Source: CG2-30-36-16 sp964372115 (GTDB taxonomy: Bacteria; Bacteroidota; Ignavibacteria; Ignavibacteriales; Ignavibacteriaceae). Taken from it: a stretch of 64,000 nucleotides of DNA. Below the pieces are notes generated by a model. The model was given only the letters and a program-made list of their open reading frames with translations, did not search any database and was not told the DNA's origin. The DNA lies in assembly GCA_964372115.1 (NCBI GenBank), contig CAYJPN010000003.1, positions 1 to 64,000 of the forward strand, given 5' to 3'. The number at the start of each line of letters is the position of its first letter. Within the stretch, counting starts at the first letter, position 1. The position numbers were made by a program, and so were the translations under genes. Of the stretch, positions 19,496 through 28,400 are shown in pieces.

Positions 19496-20092
19496 TTACT
19501 TAATTAATGTCATCTTTTTTGAACTTGTATAAAATGAGCCGTCATTGCTTTTAGCTTCAATTGAGTAAAAATAAACACCGCTCGATAAATTATTTAAATT
19601 TAACATAAATTCGTTTAAGCCGCTTTTTTTCATTTCTTCCTTAAAATATAACTGTTCACCTAATATATTATAAATATATATTTTTACGTTACTTTCTTTA
19701 GGTACAAAATATTTTACAACAGTTGAAGAATTAAAAGGATTGGGGTAATTTTGTTCAACCAGAAATGTAGATGGCAAAGATTTATGTATGAAAAAAACTT
19801 TATTCCATAATTTATTATCATTGCTTACTTGTATTGATAAAATACTATCGCAAGAAGTTGCTGAATTAACTTTAAACTTGAAAGTAAAATTATCATCATG
19901 AATATTTGAATATTCTAGATCCAACCATTCAGGTTTTTGAGTAATTCCCCCTGATATTTTGGTATAATCAGTAGATTCCCTAGTTTTCATTTTAAGATTG
20001 ATAATTAAATCTGTCTCATTATATGGAATATTATATGTATTTTGGGCGTAAATGAGACCACTTAAAACTAAACAATAGATTAATGTTTTCAT
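19496..20092 (-). CDS. Secreted protein with type IX sorting tail, last gene of the HEAT array
   Basis: 198 residues. A short signal peptide (MKTLIYCLVLSGLIYAQ) is followed by about 85 residues of unrecognised beta-rich sequence and a full sorting tail (about 107-198; NYPNPFNSSTVVKYFV, SSGVYFYS, KKMTLIK). It begins five bases after the stop of the adjacent HEAT-like gene, so the two are probably coupled. The first codons of this gene recur as stubs after two other HEAT-like genes at the same five-base spacing (24111-24149 and 22688-22705), showing that it was once part of the duplicated unit. Confidence 0.8.
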   Translation of the reverse strand: MKTLIYCLVLSGLIYAQNTYNIPYNETDLIINLKMKTRESTDYTKISGGITQKPEWLDLEYSNIHDDNFTFKFKVNSATSCDSILSIQVSNDNKLWNKVFFIHKSLPSTFLVEQNYPNPFNSSTVVKYFVPKESNVKIYIYNILGEQLYFKEEMKKSGLNEFMLNLNNLSSGVYFYSIEAKSNDGSFYTSSKKMTLIK

Positions 20093-20097
20093 AACTT

Positions 20098-21267
20098 TTA
20101 CCCTTTCGTTCTTATCTTATCAATTAGATAACGCATATATTGATCAATAAACATGTAACCCTCTCGAGTAACAACTGTTCCACTATCTATATCGAGTTGG
20201 CGTAAAATGTTTTCTATTCTTATCATTGGATCCGGATAAGGACCGGGACCTTCGAATGATTCCTGGCGGATAGTTATAACTTCTTCGAGGTAAAAGTTAC
20301 TGTTTACCCAGTTTAATTCCATCAATTCAATAATGTAAGCTTCAATTTTTATCAACATTTCCAGTGGCGTATCGGATTCGGGAAATGCGGGCACTTTAAA
20401 ATTATTTATTATGAGTCCCATAAGTTCTTTAATATCTATTAACTCCTCATTGATTAGATGATCTTTGGCAATTTTTAAATCATTAGGTGTTCCGTACTTT
20501 GTTAACAGCGTATCAATAAGATCCGTACAAAAATAAAAATGTTTGTCATCTTGTAAATTATTTATAATAAGTTGATGTAAATCGCCGTTATAATGTGAAT
20601 ACAACGTATTAAAAACAGATATTATTATTGCGTCATCTTCAGAAGTGTTAAAGGCATTTATATAAACAGGTTCGAGTATTGTTTCATAATTCTCATAATT
20701 TTCGCCGAGCTCTTCCAAAATCACAAAACTCAACGGGTCGTCTAAAGATTGATCATTTTGAAGACGAAGTAAAAGTTTATTTAAAGCTTCTTCTCTTAAT
20801 TCAGGATATTTCTTAAACAATGTAATTATTGAGAATATTACATTGTTGCTTATTCCAGGGTAAGATTCATATAGATGCTCATACAAATATTCTTTAAAGG
20901 TATAATCATTATGTTTTACAAGTAATTCAATAACCTTTGCCTTATAATGATCGTATGGAAAAAATCCTAAATCAGAAGAATTATCCAGTCTTGTAAGAAA
21001 AGCATAAATTTCCTGGTTCAGGTTTTCATAATTAAAATATTCTAAAGTTGTTAAATATTGTGTTTGAATGGATAATATTTTTTTATCTATACGGGATAAT
21101 AATTCAGGTATATATTCAATAGCTTCTTTTTCCACTATTAATTCCAATGCATCTACATTATCAAAATAATCTTCCGAATCTAACAGTTCTATAATTGTTT
21201 GTGCGCTTAAACTAAAGCTCGCAGTACAAATAATTATGACTAAAGGTATTAATTTTTTTATGGACAT
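20098..21267 (-). CDS. Secreted HEAT-like repeat protein, paralogue D
   Basis: 389 residues: signal peptide (ending LSAQ), then alpha-helical pairs suggestive of HEAT/Armadillo-type repeats (for example ALELIVEKEAIEYIPELLSR). The last about 130 residues form a block shared by all four paralogues (YGTPNDLK, PLEMLIKIEAYI, LNWVNSNFYLEE, ESFEGP, RIENIL). It is the most divergent copy in its N-terminal two thirds and the only one followed by an intact sorting-tail gene, so it may be the ancestral member. A GGAG ribosome binding site lies eight bases before ATG. No enzyme motif; a periplasmic or surface scaffold role is a guess. Confidence 0.75.
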   Translation of the reverse strand: MSIKKLIPLVIIICTASFSLSAQTIIELLDSEDYFDNVDALELIVEKEAIEYIPELLSRIDKKILSIQTQYLTTLEYFNYENLNQEIYAFLTRLDNSSDLGFFPYDHYKAKVIELLVKHNDYTFKEYLYEHLYESYPGISNNVIFSIITLFKKYPELREEALNKLLLRLQNDQSLDDPLSFVILEELGENYENYETILEPVYINAFNTSEDDAIIISVFNTLYSHYNGDLHQLIINNLQDDKHFYFCTDLIDTLLTKYGTPNDLKIAKDHLINEELIDIKELMGLIINNFKVPAFPESDTPLEMLIKIEAYIIELMELNWVNSNFYLEEVITIRQESFEGPGPYPDPMIRIENILRQLDIDSGTVVTREGYMFIDQYMRYLIDKIRTKG

Positions 21268-21306
21268 TTTTGAAACTCCGGAAGATTAATGCTTTTATAA
21301 TTTTTA

Positions 21307-22455
21307 TTATTTCATTCTTATCTTATCAATTAGATAACGCATATATTGATCGATAAACATCTGACCTTCTCGAGTAATAACAGTTCCACTATCTATATCA
21401 AGTTGGCGTAAAATGTTTTCTATTCGTGGCATAGGGTCAACAAAAATGGGTCCTTCGAACGATTCTTTTCGAAGCGTTATAATTTCCTCAATGTAAAAAT
21501 TACTATTTACCCAATTTAAATCCATTAAATCTTGAATATAACTTTCGATTTTAATTAACATGTCTAATGGGCTGTCAGAATCAGGAAAGCGTGGAGGTTG
21601 AAAATTATTTATACTGAATTCTATCATACCTTTGGCATGTGCAAAAGTCTCGGCATCATAATGATCCATAGCTGTTTTTAGATCATTCGGCGTACCGTAT
21701 TCGAGAAGTAAAGTATCTACAAGTTGCCAGCATAAATTTGTATGAGGTCCATATTTTAATTTATTCGAGAGAATCAAATGTAGATCACCGGTATAATGTT
21801 TTTTCAATGTATTGTAGCTCAATGTGACAACAACGGCTTCATCGGAATTAGTAAATAAATTAATGAATAAAGGTTCAAATACCGTTGGTTTGTATTCGTA
21901 ATCAAAAGCCAAAAAAGAAATTAATTGGAATTTTAAATTAGAAGAATAATCTTCGTCATTAATTAAAGACAAAATTAAAGTTAAGGATTCTTCTTTATAC
22001 TCTGGATATAGTACATATAAATTTATTAAGGAACTAACTGCAGATGTTTTTACACCCAGATTGTCATTTCGTACATTAGAGTAGATGAATTCAATATAAT
22101 CAGTGTTATCATTAGAAATTAATAGGCTAACAGTATGTGCTTTTAACAATTCTTTCGTTATGACGGTACTTACTTCCGGACTGTCTTCCAGCCTATTAAG
22201 ATATGCTAATATTTCTGAATTTAAATCTTCATACTTTAAGGCATACAAAACATTTAAAATATCGGCTTGTATTCTAATATCTTTATCTTCAATAATTTCT
22301 AATAAAAGAGGCAAATACTGTTTATCCTCTTTATCTACGATGAGAGTAAGAGCCTGCATATTTAACATTAGGTTATCTGACAGCAAGTCTTCAGTAATAT
22401 CTTGAGAAAAGGATATTGAGTGAATTAAAATAATTATAAATATAAATTTTTTCAT
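21307..22455 (-). CDS. Secreted HEAT-like repeat protein, paralogue C (mosaic)
   Basis: 382 residues with signal peptide MKKFIFIIILIHSISFSQ and HEAT-like helical repeats. The body resembles paralogues A and B, but the last about 45 residues (RQLDIDSGTVITREG..., DQYMRYLIDKIR) match paralogue D instead. At DNA level the switch falls near 21412-21425. This makes it a recombinant between neighbours. Its translation start directly follows a transposase stub that seems to supply the GAAGG ribosome binding site. Role unknown. Confidence 0.75.
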   Translation of the reverse strand: MKKFIFIIILIHSISFSQDITEDLLSDNLMLNMQALTLIVDKEDKQYLPLLLEIIEDKDIRIQADILNVLYALKYEDLNSEILAYLNRLEDSPEVSTVITKELLKAHTVSLLISNDNTDYIEFIYSNVRNDNLGVKTSAVSSLINLYVLYPEYKEESLTLILSLINDEDYSSNLKFQLISFLAFDYEYKPTVFEPLFINLFTNSDEAVVVTLSYNTLKKHYTGDLHLILSNKLKYGPHTNLCWQLVDTLLLEYGTPNDLKTAMDHYDAETFAHAKGMIEFSINNFQPPRFPDSDSPLDMLIKIESYIQDLMDLNWVNSNFYIEEIITLRKESFEGPIFVDPMPRIENILRQLDIDSGTVITREGQMFIDQYMRYLIDKIRMK

Positions 22456-22687
22456 TTTACTACCTTCAAATATTTGATGCCTATAGGAAAGCCTTCGTTA
22501 CTTACCAACAGCCCCAGTATTATTTGAGGTTGATTAAATTTATTATCCTTCGAAAAACCACACTGACGAAGCTCATCTGAATCATTGCTTTCAAAATAAA
22601 GTGTAGTTACGTCATAAAAGATAAATGAAAAATCAAACTTGAATTCTTTGGCAGCTATTTTCAAATGATTTACTACTCTTTTTTCAT
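22456..22687 (-). pseudogene. Stub of an IS1634-type transposase, copy 1 (frameshifted)
   Basis: Minus-strand translation gives the central part of a DDE transposase (FYDVTTLYFE, GFSKDNKFNQPQI, GLLVSNEGFPIG), the pattern around the first catalytic Asp in IS1634-family enzymes. A net one-base loss relative to copy 2 shifts the frame just after FPIG. No inverted repeats or the rest of the transposase are present. It lies between paralogues B and C of the HEAT array. Confidence 0.8.
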
Positions 22688-22705
22688 ATAGATTAATGTT
22701 TTCAT
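22688..22705 (-). pseudogene. Six-codon stub of the sorting-tail protein gene
   Basis: The bases encode MKTLIY, identical to the start of the 198-residue protein, and begin five bases after the stop of paralogue B, the same spacing as the intact pair at 20092/20098. The reading frame is then cut by transposase sequence. Confidence 0.7.
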
Positions 22706-22710
22706 AACTT

Positions 22711-23862
22711 TTACCCCTTCGATTTAATCTTTTCAGTTAAATATAACATATAGTCTTTAATGAACCTTTGTCCCTCAGAAGTTACAATACTTCCGGTATC
22801 TATTTTTAGCTGATAAAGTATGTTTTCTATTCGTGGCATAGGGTCAACAAAAATGGGTCCTTCGAACGATTCTTTTCGAAGCATTATAATTTCCTCAAGA
22901 TAAAAATTACTATTTACCCAATTTAAATCCATCAAATCTTGAATATAACTTTCGATTTTAATTAACATATCTAATGGGCTGTCGGAATCAGGAAATCGAG
23001 GAGGTTGAAAATTATTTATACTGAATTCTATCATACCTTTGGCATGTGTAAAAGTCTCGCCATCATAATGATCCATAGCTGTTTTTAGATCATTCGGCGT
23101 ACCGTATTCTAGAAGTAAAGTATCCACCATCCGCCAGCACGAATACATATGGGGTCCATATTTTAATCTGTTCGATAGGAGTATATGTAGATCGCCGGAA
23201 TAATGTTTTTTTAGTGTATTAAAAATCCACTCAACATCCGCTACTTCTGTAGAATTAATAAATAAATTTACAAATAAAGGTTCAAAAACTGCCGGTTTAT
23301 ATTCATAATCATCTGCCAAATAGGTAATTAATAAAAACTTTATGCTAGAATCATAATCTTCATTATTAATTAATGACAAAATATAAGTTAAAGATTCTTC
23401 CTTAAATTCGGGATATTGTGTGTACAACGTGACCAAAGAAGAAACAGCACCTGTTCGTACCGTCCTCTTATCACTTTCCAGATTAGAGTAAATGAAATTT
23501 ACATAATCTGTGTTGCCATTATTGATTAATAGTTTTATAGCATGTACTTTTAACACTTCTTTAGATAAAAGTAAGTCTTCTTCATTACTGTTTTCAATCC
23601 GATTTAGATATGCAAATACTTCCTGATTGATATCCTCATAATTAAGAACGTTCAATGTATTTAATATATTCAATTGTAAGGTTAAATCTTTACTTTCAAT
23701 TATTTGTAATAATAATGGAGTAAATTGGTTATCTTCTTTATTCTCTATAATTGTAAGAGCCTGGATATTTTTCATTGGATTATCTGAAAGTAAATCCTCA
23801 GTTATATCTTGAGAAAAGGAGATTGAGTGAATTAAAATAATTATATATATAAATTTTTTCAT
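22711..23862 (-). CDS. Secreted HEAT-like repeat protein, paralogue B
   Basis: 383 residues from the ATG at 23862, chosen because it opens a signal peptide (MKKFIYIIILIHSISFSQ) aligned with the other copies and has AAGG seven bases upstream. The open frame continues upstream into a transposase stub for 70 more codons, but such a fusion would destroy the signal peptide. The protein is HEAT-like throughout and very similar to paralogue A, with long identical DNA tracts (for example around 23105-23400 versus 24550-24845). Function unknown. Confidence 0.75.
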   Translation of the reverse strand: MKKFIYIIILIHSISFSQDITEDLLSDNPMKNIQALTIIENKEDNQFTPLLLQIIESKDLTLQLNILNTLNVLNYEDINQEVFAYLNRIENSNEEDLLLSKEVLKVHAIKLLINNGNTDYVNFIYSNLESDKRTVRTGAVSSLVTLYTQYPEFKEESLTYILSLINNEDYDSSIKFLLITYLADDYEYKPAVFEPLFVNLFINSTEVADVEWIFNTLKKHYSGDLHILLSNRLKYGPHMYSCWRMVDTLLLEYGTPNDLKTAMDHYDGETFTHAKGMIEFSINNFQPPRFPDSDSPLDMLIKIESYIQDLMDLNWVNSNFYLEEIIMLRKESFEGPIFVDPMPRIENILYQLKIDTGSIVTSEGQRFIKDYMLYLTEKIKSKG

Positions 23863-24110
23863 TTTACTACCTTCAAATATTTGATATCCTATAGGAAAGC
23901 CTTCGTTACTTACCAACAGCCCCAGTACTATTTGAGGTTGATTAAATTTATTATCCTTCGAAAAACCACACTGACGAAGCTCATCTGAATCATTGCTTTC
24001 AAAATAAAGTGTAGTTACGTCATAAAAGATAAATGAAAAATCAAACTTGAATTCTTTGGCAGCTATTTTCAAATGATTTACTACTCTTTTTTCATGTTGT
24101 CACAAGTCGG
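23863..24110 (-). pseudogene. Stub of an IS1634-type transposase, copy 2
   Basis: Same transposase segment as copy 1 but with the frame intact through YQIFEG, and 15 extra bases (24096-24110) at the upstream end that copy 1 lacks. It reads in frame into paralogue B. An upstream in-frame RVVNHLKIAAKEF segment shows the stub once extended further. It lies between the stub of the sorting-tail gene and paralogue B. Confidence 0.82.
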
Positions 24111-24149
24111 GAGACCACTTAAAACTAAACAATAGATTAATGTTTTCAT
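24111..24149 (-). pseudogene. Thirteen-codon stub of the sorting-tail protein gene
   Basis: It encodes MKTLIYCLVLSGL, the signal-peptide start of the 198-residue protein, five bases after the stop of paralogue A. It then breaks off at the transposase stub. It is longer than the stub after paralogue B, so the two junctions differ by a deletion of about 37 bases. Confidence 0.75.
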
Positions 24150-24154
24150 AATTT

Positions 24155-25303
24155 TTACCCTTTCGATTTAATCTTTTCAGTTAAATATAACATATAGTCT
24201 TTAATAAACCTTTGTCCCTCAGAAGTTACAATACTTCCGGTATCTATTTTTAGCTGATAAAGTATGTTTTCTATTCGTGGCATAGGGTCAACAAAAATGG
24301 GTCCTTCGAACGATTCTTTTCGAAGCGTTATAATTTCCTCAATGTAAAAATTACTATTTACCCAATTTAAATCCATTAATTCTAGAATATAACTTTCGAT
24401 TTTAATTAACATGTCTAATGGGCTGTCGGAATCAGGAAAGCGTGGAGGTTGAAAATTATTTATACTGAATTCTATCATATCTTTGGCATGTGCAAAAGTC
24501 TCGGCATCATAATGATCCATAGCTGTTTTTAAATCATTGGGAGTGCCATATTCTAGAAGTAAAGTATCCACCATCCGCCAGCACGAATACATATGGGGTC
24601 CATATTTTAATCTGTTCGATAGGAGTATATGTAGATCGCCGGAATAATGTTTTTTTAGTGTATTAAAAATCCACTCAACATCCGCTACTTCTGTAGAATT
24701 AATAAATAAATTTACAAATAAAGGTTCAAAAACTGCCGGTTTATATTCATAATCATCTGCCAAATAGGTAATTAATAAAAACTTTATGCTAGAATCATAA
24801 TCTTCATTATTAATTAATGACAAAATATAAGTTAAAGATTCTTCTTTAAATTCGGGATATTTTGTGTACAACGTGATCAAAGAAGAAACAGCACCTTTTC
24901 GTACCATTCTTATATCACTTTCCAGATTAGAGTATACGAAATTAACATAATCAGTATTGCCATTATTGATTAATAGTTTTACAGCATGTGCCTTTAACGC
25001 TTCTTTCGATAAAAGTAAGTCTTCTTCATTACTGTTTTCAAGTCGATTTAGATATGCTAATACTTCCTGATTGATATCTTCATAATTAAGTACATCTAAT
25101 GTACTTAATATATCCAATTGTAAGCTGATATCTTTACTTTCAATTATTTGTAATAACAAAGGAGTAAATTGGTTATCTTCTTTATCCTTTATAATTGTAA
25201 GAGCAAAGATATTTTTTATTGGGTCATCTGAAAGTAAATCTTCAGTAATATCTTGAGAAAAGGATATTGAGTGAATTAAAAAAATGAATATGGCAATTTT
25301 CAT
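24155..25303 (-). CDS. Secreted HEAT-like repeat protein, paralogue A
   Basis: 382 residues: signal peptide (MKIAIFIFLIHSISFSQ), helical HEAT-like repeats, and the shared C-terminal block with YGTPNDLKTAMDH, LNWVNSNFYIEE and RIENILYQLKIDTGS. AAGGG lies about eight bases before the start. First in transcription order of the array, it begins about 75 bases after the terminator of the 1672-residue gene, so the array promoter should lie in 25304-25352. Function unknown. Confidence 0.75.
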   Translation of the reverse strand: MKIAIFIFLIHSISFSQDITEDLLSDDPIKNIFALTIIKDKEDNQFTPLLLQIIESKDISLQLDILSTLDVLNYEDINQEVLAYLNRLENSNEEDLLLSKEALKAHAVKLLINNGNTDYVNFVYSNLESDIRMVRKGAVSSLITLYTKYPEFKEESLTYILSLINNEDYDSSIKFLLITYLADDYEYKPAVFEPLFVNLFINSTEVADVEWIFNTLKKHYSGDLHILLSNRLKYGPHMYSCWRMVDTLLLEYGTPNDLKTAMDHYDAETFAHAKDMIEFSINNFQPPRFPDSDSPLDMLIKIESYILELMDLNWVNSNFYIEEIITLRKESFEGPIFVDPMPRIENILYQLKIDTGSIVTSEGQRFIKDYMLYLTEKIKSKG

Positions 25304-25352
25304 GATATTTTCCCTTGTGGACTTTAAGTGAAAATAAATTATTTTAAAAAAA

Positions 25353-25380
25353 TTCCCGGCTGTATTGCTGCAGCCGGGAT
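25353..25380 (-). terminator. Intrinsic terminator, right copy of a duplicated hairpin
   Basis: The same CCCGGCTG...CAGCCGGG stem and loop as at 19448-19475, followed on the minus strand by a long T-run. It terminates the 1672-residue gene. The similarity to the other copy continues across about 20 more bases to both stop codons. Confidence 0.9.
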
Positions 25381-25400
25381 AAAGAAGGGTTAAATAAACC

Positions 25401-28400
25401 TTACTTCAAGAGCATCATTTTCTTTGTGTTAACAAAGTTTTTGCCCGATGTATTGTCTACAGCAATCATTCTGTAAATGTAAACACCCGAAGCGAGTTTG
25501 TGTTTGTTTGCAGAAATATCAAGGGTATAATATCCTGCTGCCTGTTCTCTGTTTAACAGCTCTGCTACTTTTTGACCTGTAATATCATACAATTCAATTG
25601 TAACACGACTGTTGGCAGGGATTTGATAATCAACTCTTGTTGTCGGGTTGAACGGGTTCGGGTAGTTTTGGCTTAAGCTAAATACTGTCGGAACTCCAAT
25701 CTCAACTTCGGCTGCGGAACTGTAAGAATAAGTTCCGTCAAGGTCAATCATTTTTAATCTATACTGATATTTACCTGCATTCAGGTCTTTATCAATAAAC
25801 GAATATGTTTTCTTTTCGGTGCTTGTACCTGCTGCGCGAACGCTTCCGACAACTTGCCAGCTGCTGCCAGTTGATCTTTCGATCTGGAACATTGAAGTAT
25901 TTGTTTCGGTAGCTGTCTGCCAGTTAAGTATTACGTTTCTGTCTTCAACTGTTCCCGCAAACGATTCAAGTTCAACAGGAATTTGAGCTGATGATTTGTA
26001 AACGCCAACACCATTATTTGTAGAAAGCACATAAATAGTAGCTGTACCATCCGGGTTAACCATAATGTCAACATCTCCGGTACCGCCTGCGTTTGCGTTA
26101 GTACCAAGTGTAGTTGTTAATCCGTAGGTTGCTGCAAGTGAAAGATCACCGCCTGGAACTTCAACTATGCGCGCATTTTCATTTCCGCCGCCATACTGAT
26201 ATGTAGCGAAATATTCACTTCCGTTTACTGTTCCGATAAATTTAATTGCATTAGAACCTGTAGCAACAACAGTACCGGGAACTGTACCAAGCAATGTACC
26301 GTCAGAAGCATATTTGCGTGCTGATTGTCCGCCTGCATTCCAGTAGAAACTGCCGCCCCAAATTGGACCAACAGCAGCGCTTCCGCCTGCGGCGTTATCA
26401 CTAAGAACAATAATCTCAGGGGCTGCGTTAAAGGAGCCGCTTGTCATCGTCCATTTGTATACTTTACCTACACCGGTAGTGGCACTGGCTGCAAAAATAG
26501 CTGCTGTGTTATCATTATAATTAAACGCAACCGAAAACTTATCGCCGAGACGAACAGCTTCGGAAGCGGTGTAATCAACAACAACAGAAGGAACTGCATT
26601 TAGAGAATCCCACATGTAAACTTTGAAACCGGCAGTTGAAGCATTTGTGGTCAAGTTACATGCGAACACTTTACCGTCTCCGGAAACTTCAACATCGTTA
26701 AGCGGGAATAAACCACCGGTAACGCCGGTTGTGTTTAAGTCGCCGAGATCCGCGCCGGTTAAACCGTCGAGCACTTTAACAAATAAACCACCATTGCGGC
26801 TTACAACAAATACTCTGTCTTCAAGAGATTTGCTGCCGGTCATTACTTTACCATGCGCAACACCGCGTTCGGTATTGGCAGTAGTAAACCATGTTGGTAA
26901 CGTGCTGTTTGCTGCAGAACGTTCCCACATTGTCATTACAGGAGGTTCTATATAAGGAACGCCAACAACTCTTAACAACCAGGCTCTCTCGGTTGTAATT
27001 ACGAGAGGGAACCAACCGGTACCGTCTGAAACATAACTTCTGCCCGGTGTTGTTAAAGGTGAATTGTGTGCGCCCATAGGGTACGTAATCAAAGAATCGA
27101 AAGTAATACTTACCCAGAAATCACTTCCAGCCATAATTGCCGGGGCGTCATCACCGAGCGGCAGTGTAAAATAATCGCCGCCTGTTCCTGGCACGAGGTA
27201 ATTCTCACCACCAAACTTTTGAGTGTAAAGAATTGCGCCCGGAGCCGTAGTATCAACGCCTGCTGCCCAGATTGTAACAAGTACAGAATCTGAACTAGCT
27301 TCATTTCTATAAAAAGCATCTATGTTTGCAAGCTGAATATCTTCTGCAGCAGTGAAACGAACACCTGCTGTTAGAGAAGTATAAGGAGCGGATCCAAATC
27401 CAATAAATGTATTTGGTACATGCTGTCCATTATCATAACGAATTCTGATTGTTGTATCAGGATATACAAGCGTTCTAACAAAAGCTAAAGTATCGTTCGA
27501 ATTCATTGTATCGCCGGCAGCAACAACAGCGGCAACCGTGGTAAACGTACCTCTGCCTGTTACGATGTCGCCAAAATCAAGTGTATCGGTATCGCCAAAA
27601 GCTATACCGGATGCTGGTGATAATGGAGTGCCTGCTACGCCATTTATCCAGAATTTCAACTGATACAAAGGCGACAAAAGACCCATATTGCTTACAAGAG
27701 CTTGAAAGGAAACCATTGCTCCAAGTGCATCAATATTATTTCCGTTAAAAATGTTCATCGGGTTAATAACAGCAATGCTATTATTTACGTTTGTAGCTTT
27801 TACAGGAGTTAAGCCTTCGCGAACAAATGTTAATTCGGGATCAACACCTTTTTTCATTAATGAATTTACGCCGCTTACTCTGAAAGGCGTCGGAATTCCG
27901 TTAACCTGAGCAAGAGAAGTTACAGCATAATCATTATCCTGCATTTCGTTAACAGTTATATCGTCAACAAAGAGATAATATTGATCTGCAATACTATAAC
28001 AGTGTATACCGAAGAAATACTGACCTGTTGAAGGAGCGGTATAAGTTATTGTATTTGATGTGTAAGTTGTATTGCCAATTGCCGGGTGATCAGCAAGCAT
28101 CGAATCCATACCGGCTGCGTTTTGTGCGCTGCCAACGAATATATTCATCGCTTCAGGATAGGTTGCACTTTGCGCTTTATAGTAGTATGTAACGCTATAA
28201 GTTTTACCTGCTGTAAATGTTAACGCCGGAGTGAATAACCAATCATCGGCAGGAATTGTACCGTGATAATTGTATCTTGCAGAAGCAAGTCCGGTATTTG
28301 GCGCTGAAGTGCTTCTGTTCCAGGTATTTCCGGCATTTAAGTCTTCAATTGCCCAGCCTGCCGGCGGGAATGTAACGTTTTCAAAACCTTCCGTAAATGG

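Noticed and set aside
22711..24072. A single 453-residue protein beginning in the transposase segment
   Set aside because: The first 70 codons are transposase stub. The HEAT protein has its own signal peptide and ribosome binding site at 23862, and the equivalent copy at 22455 has a frameshifted stub.
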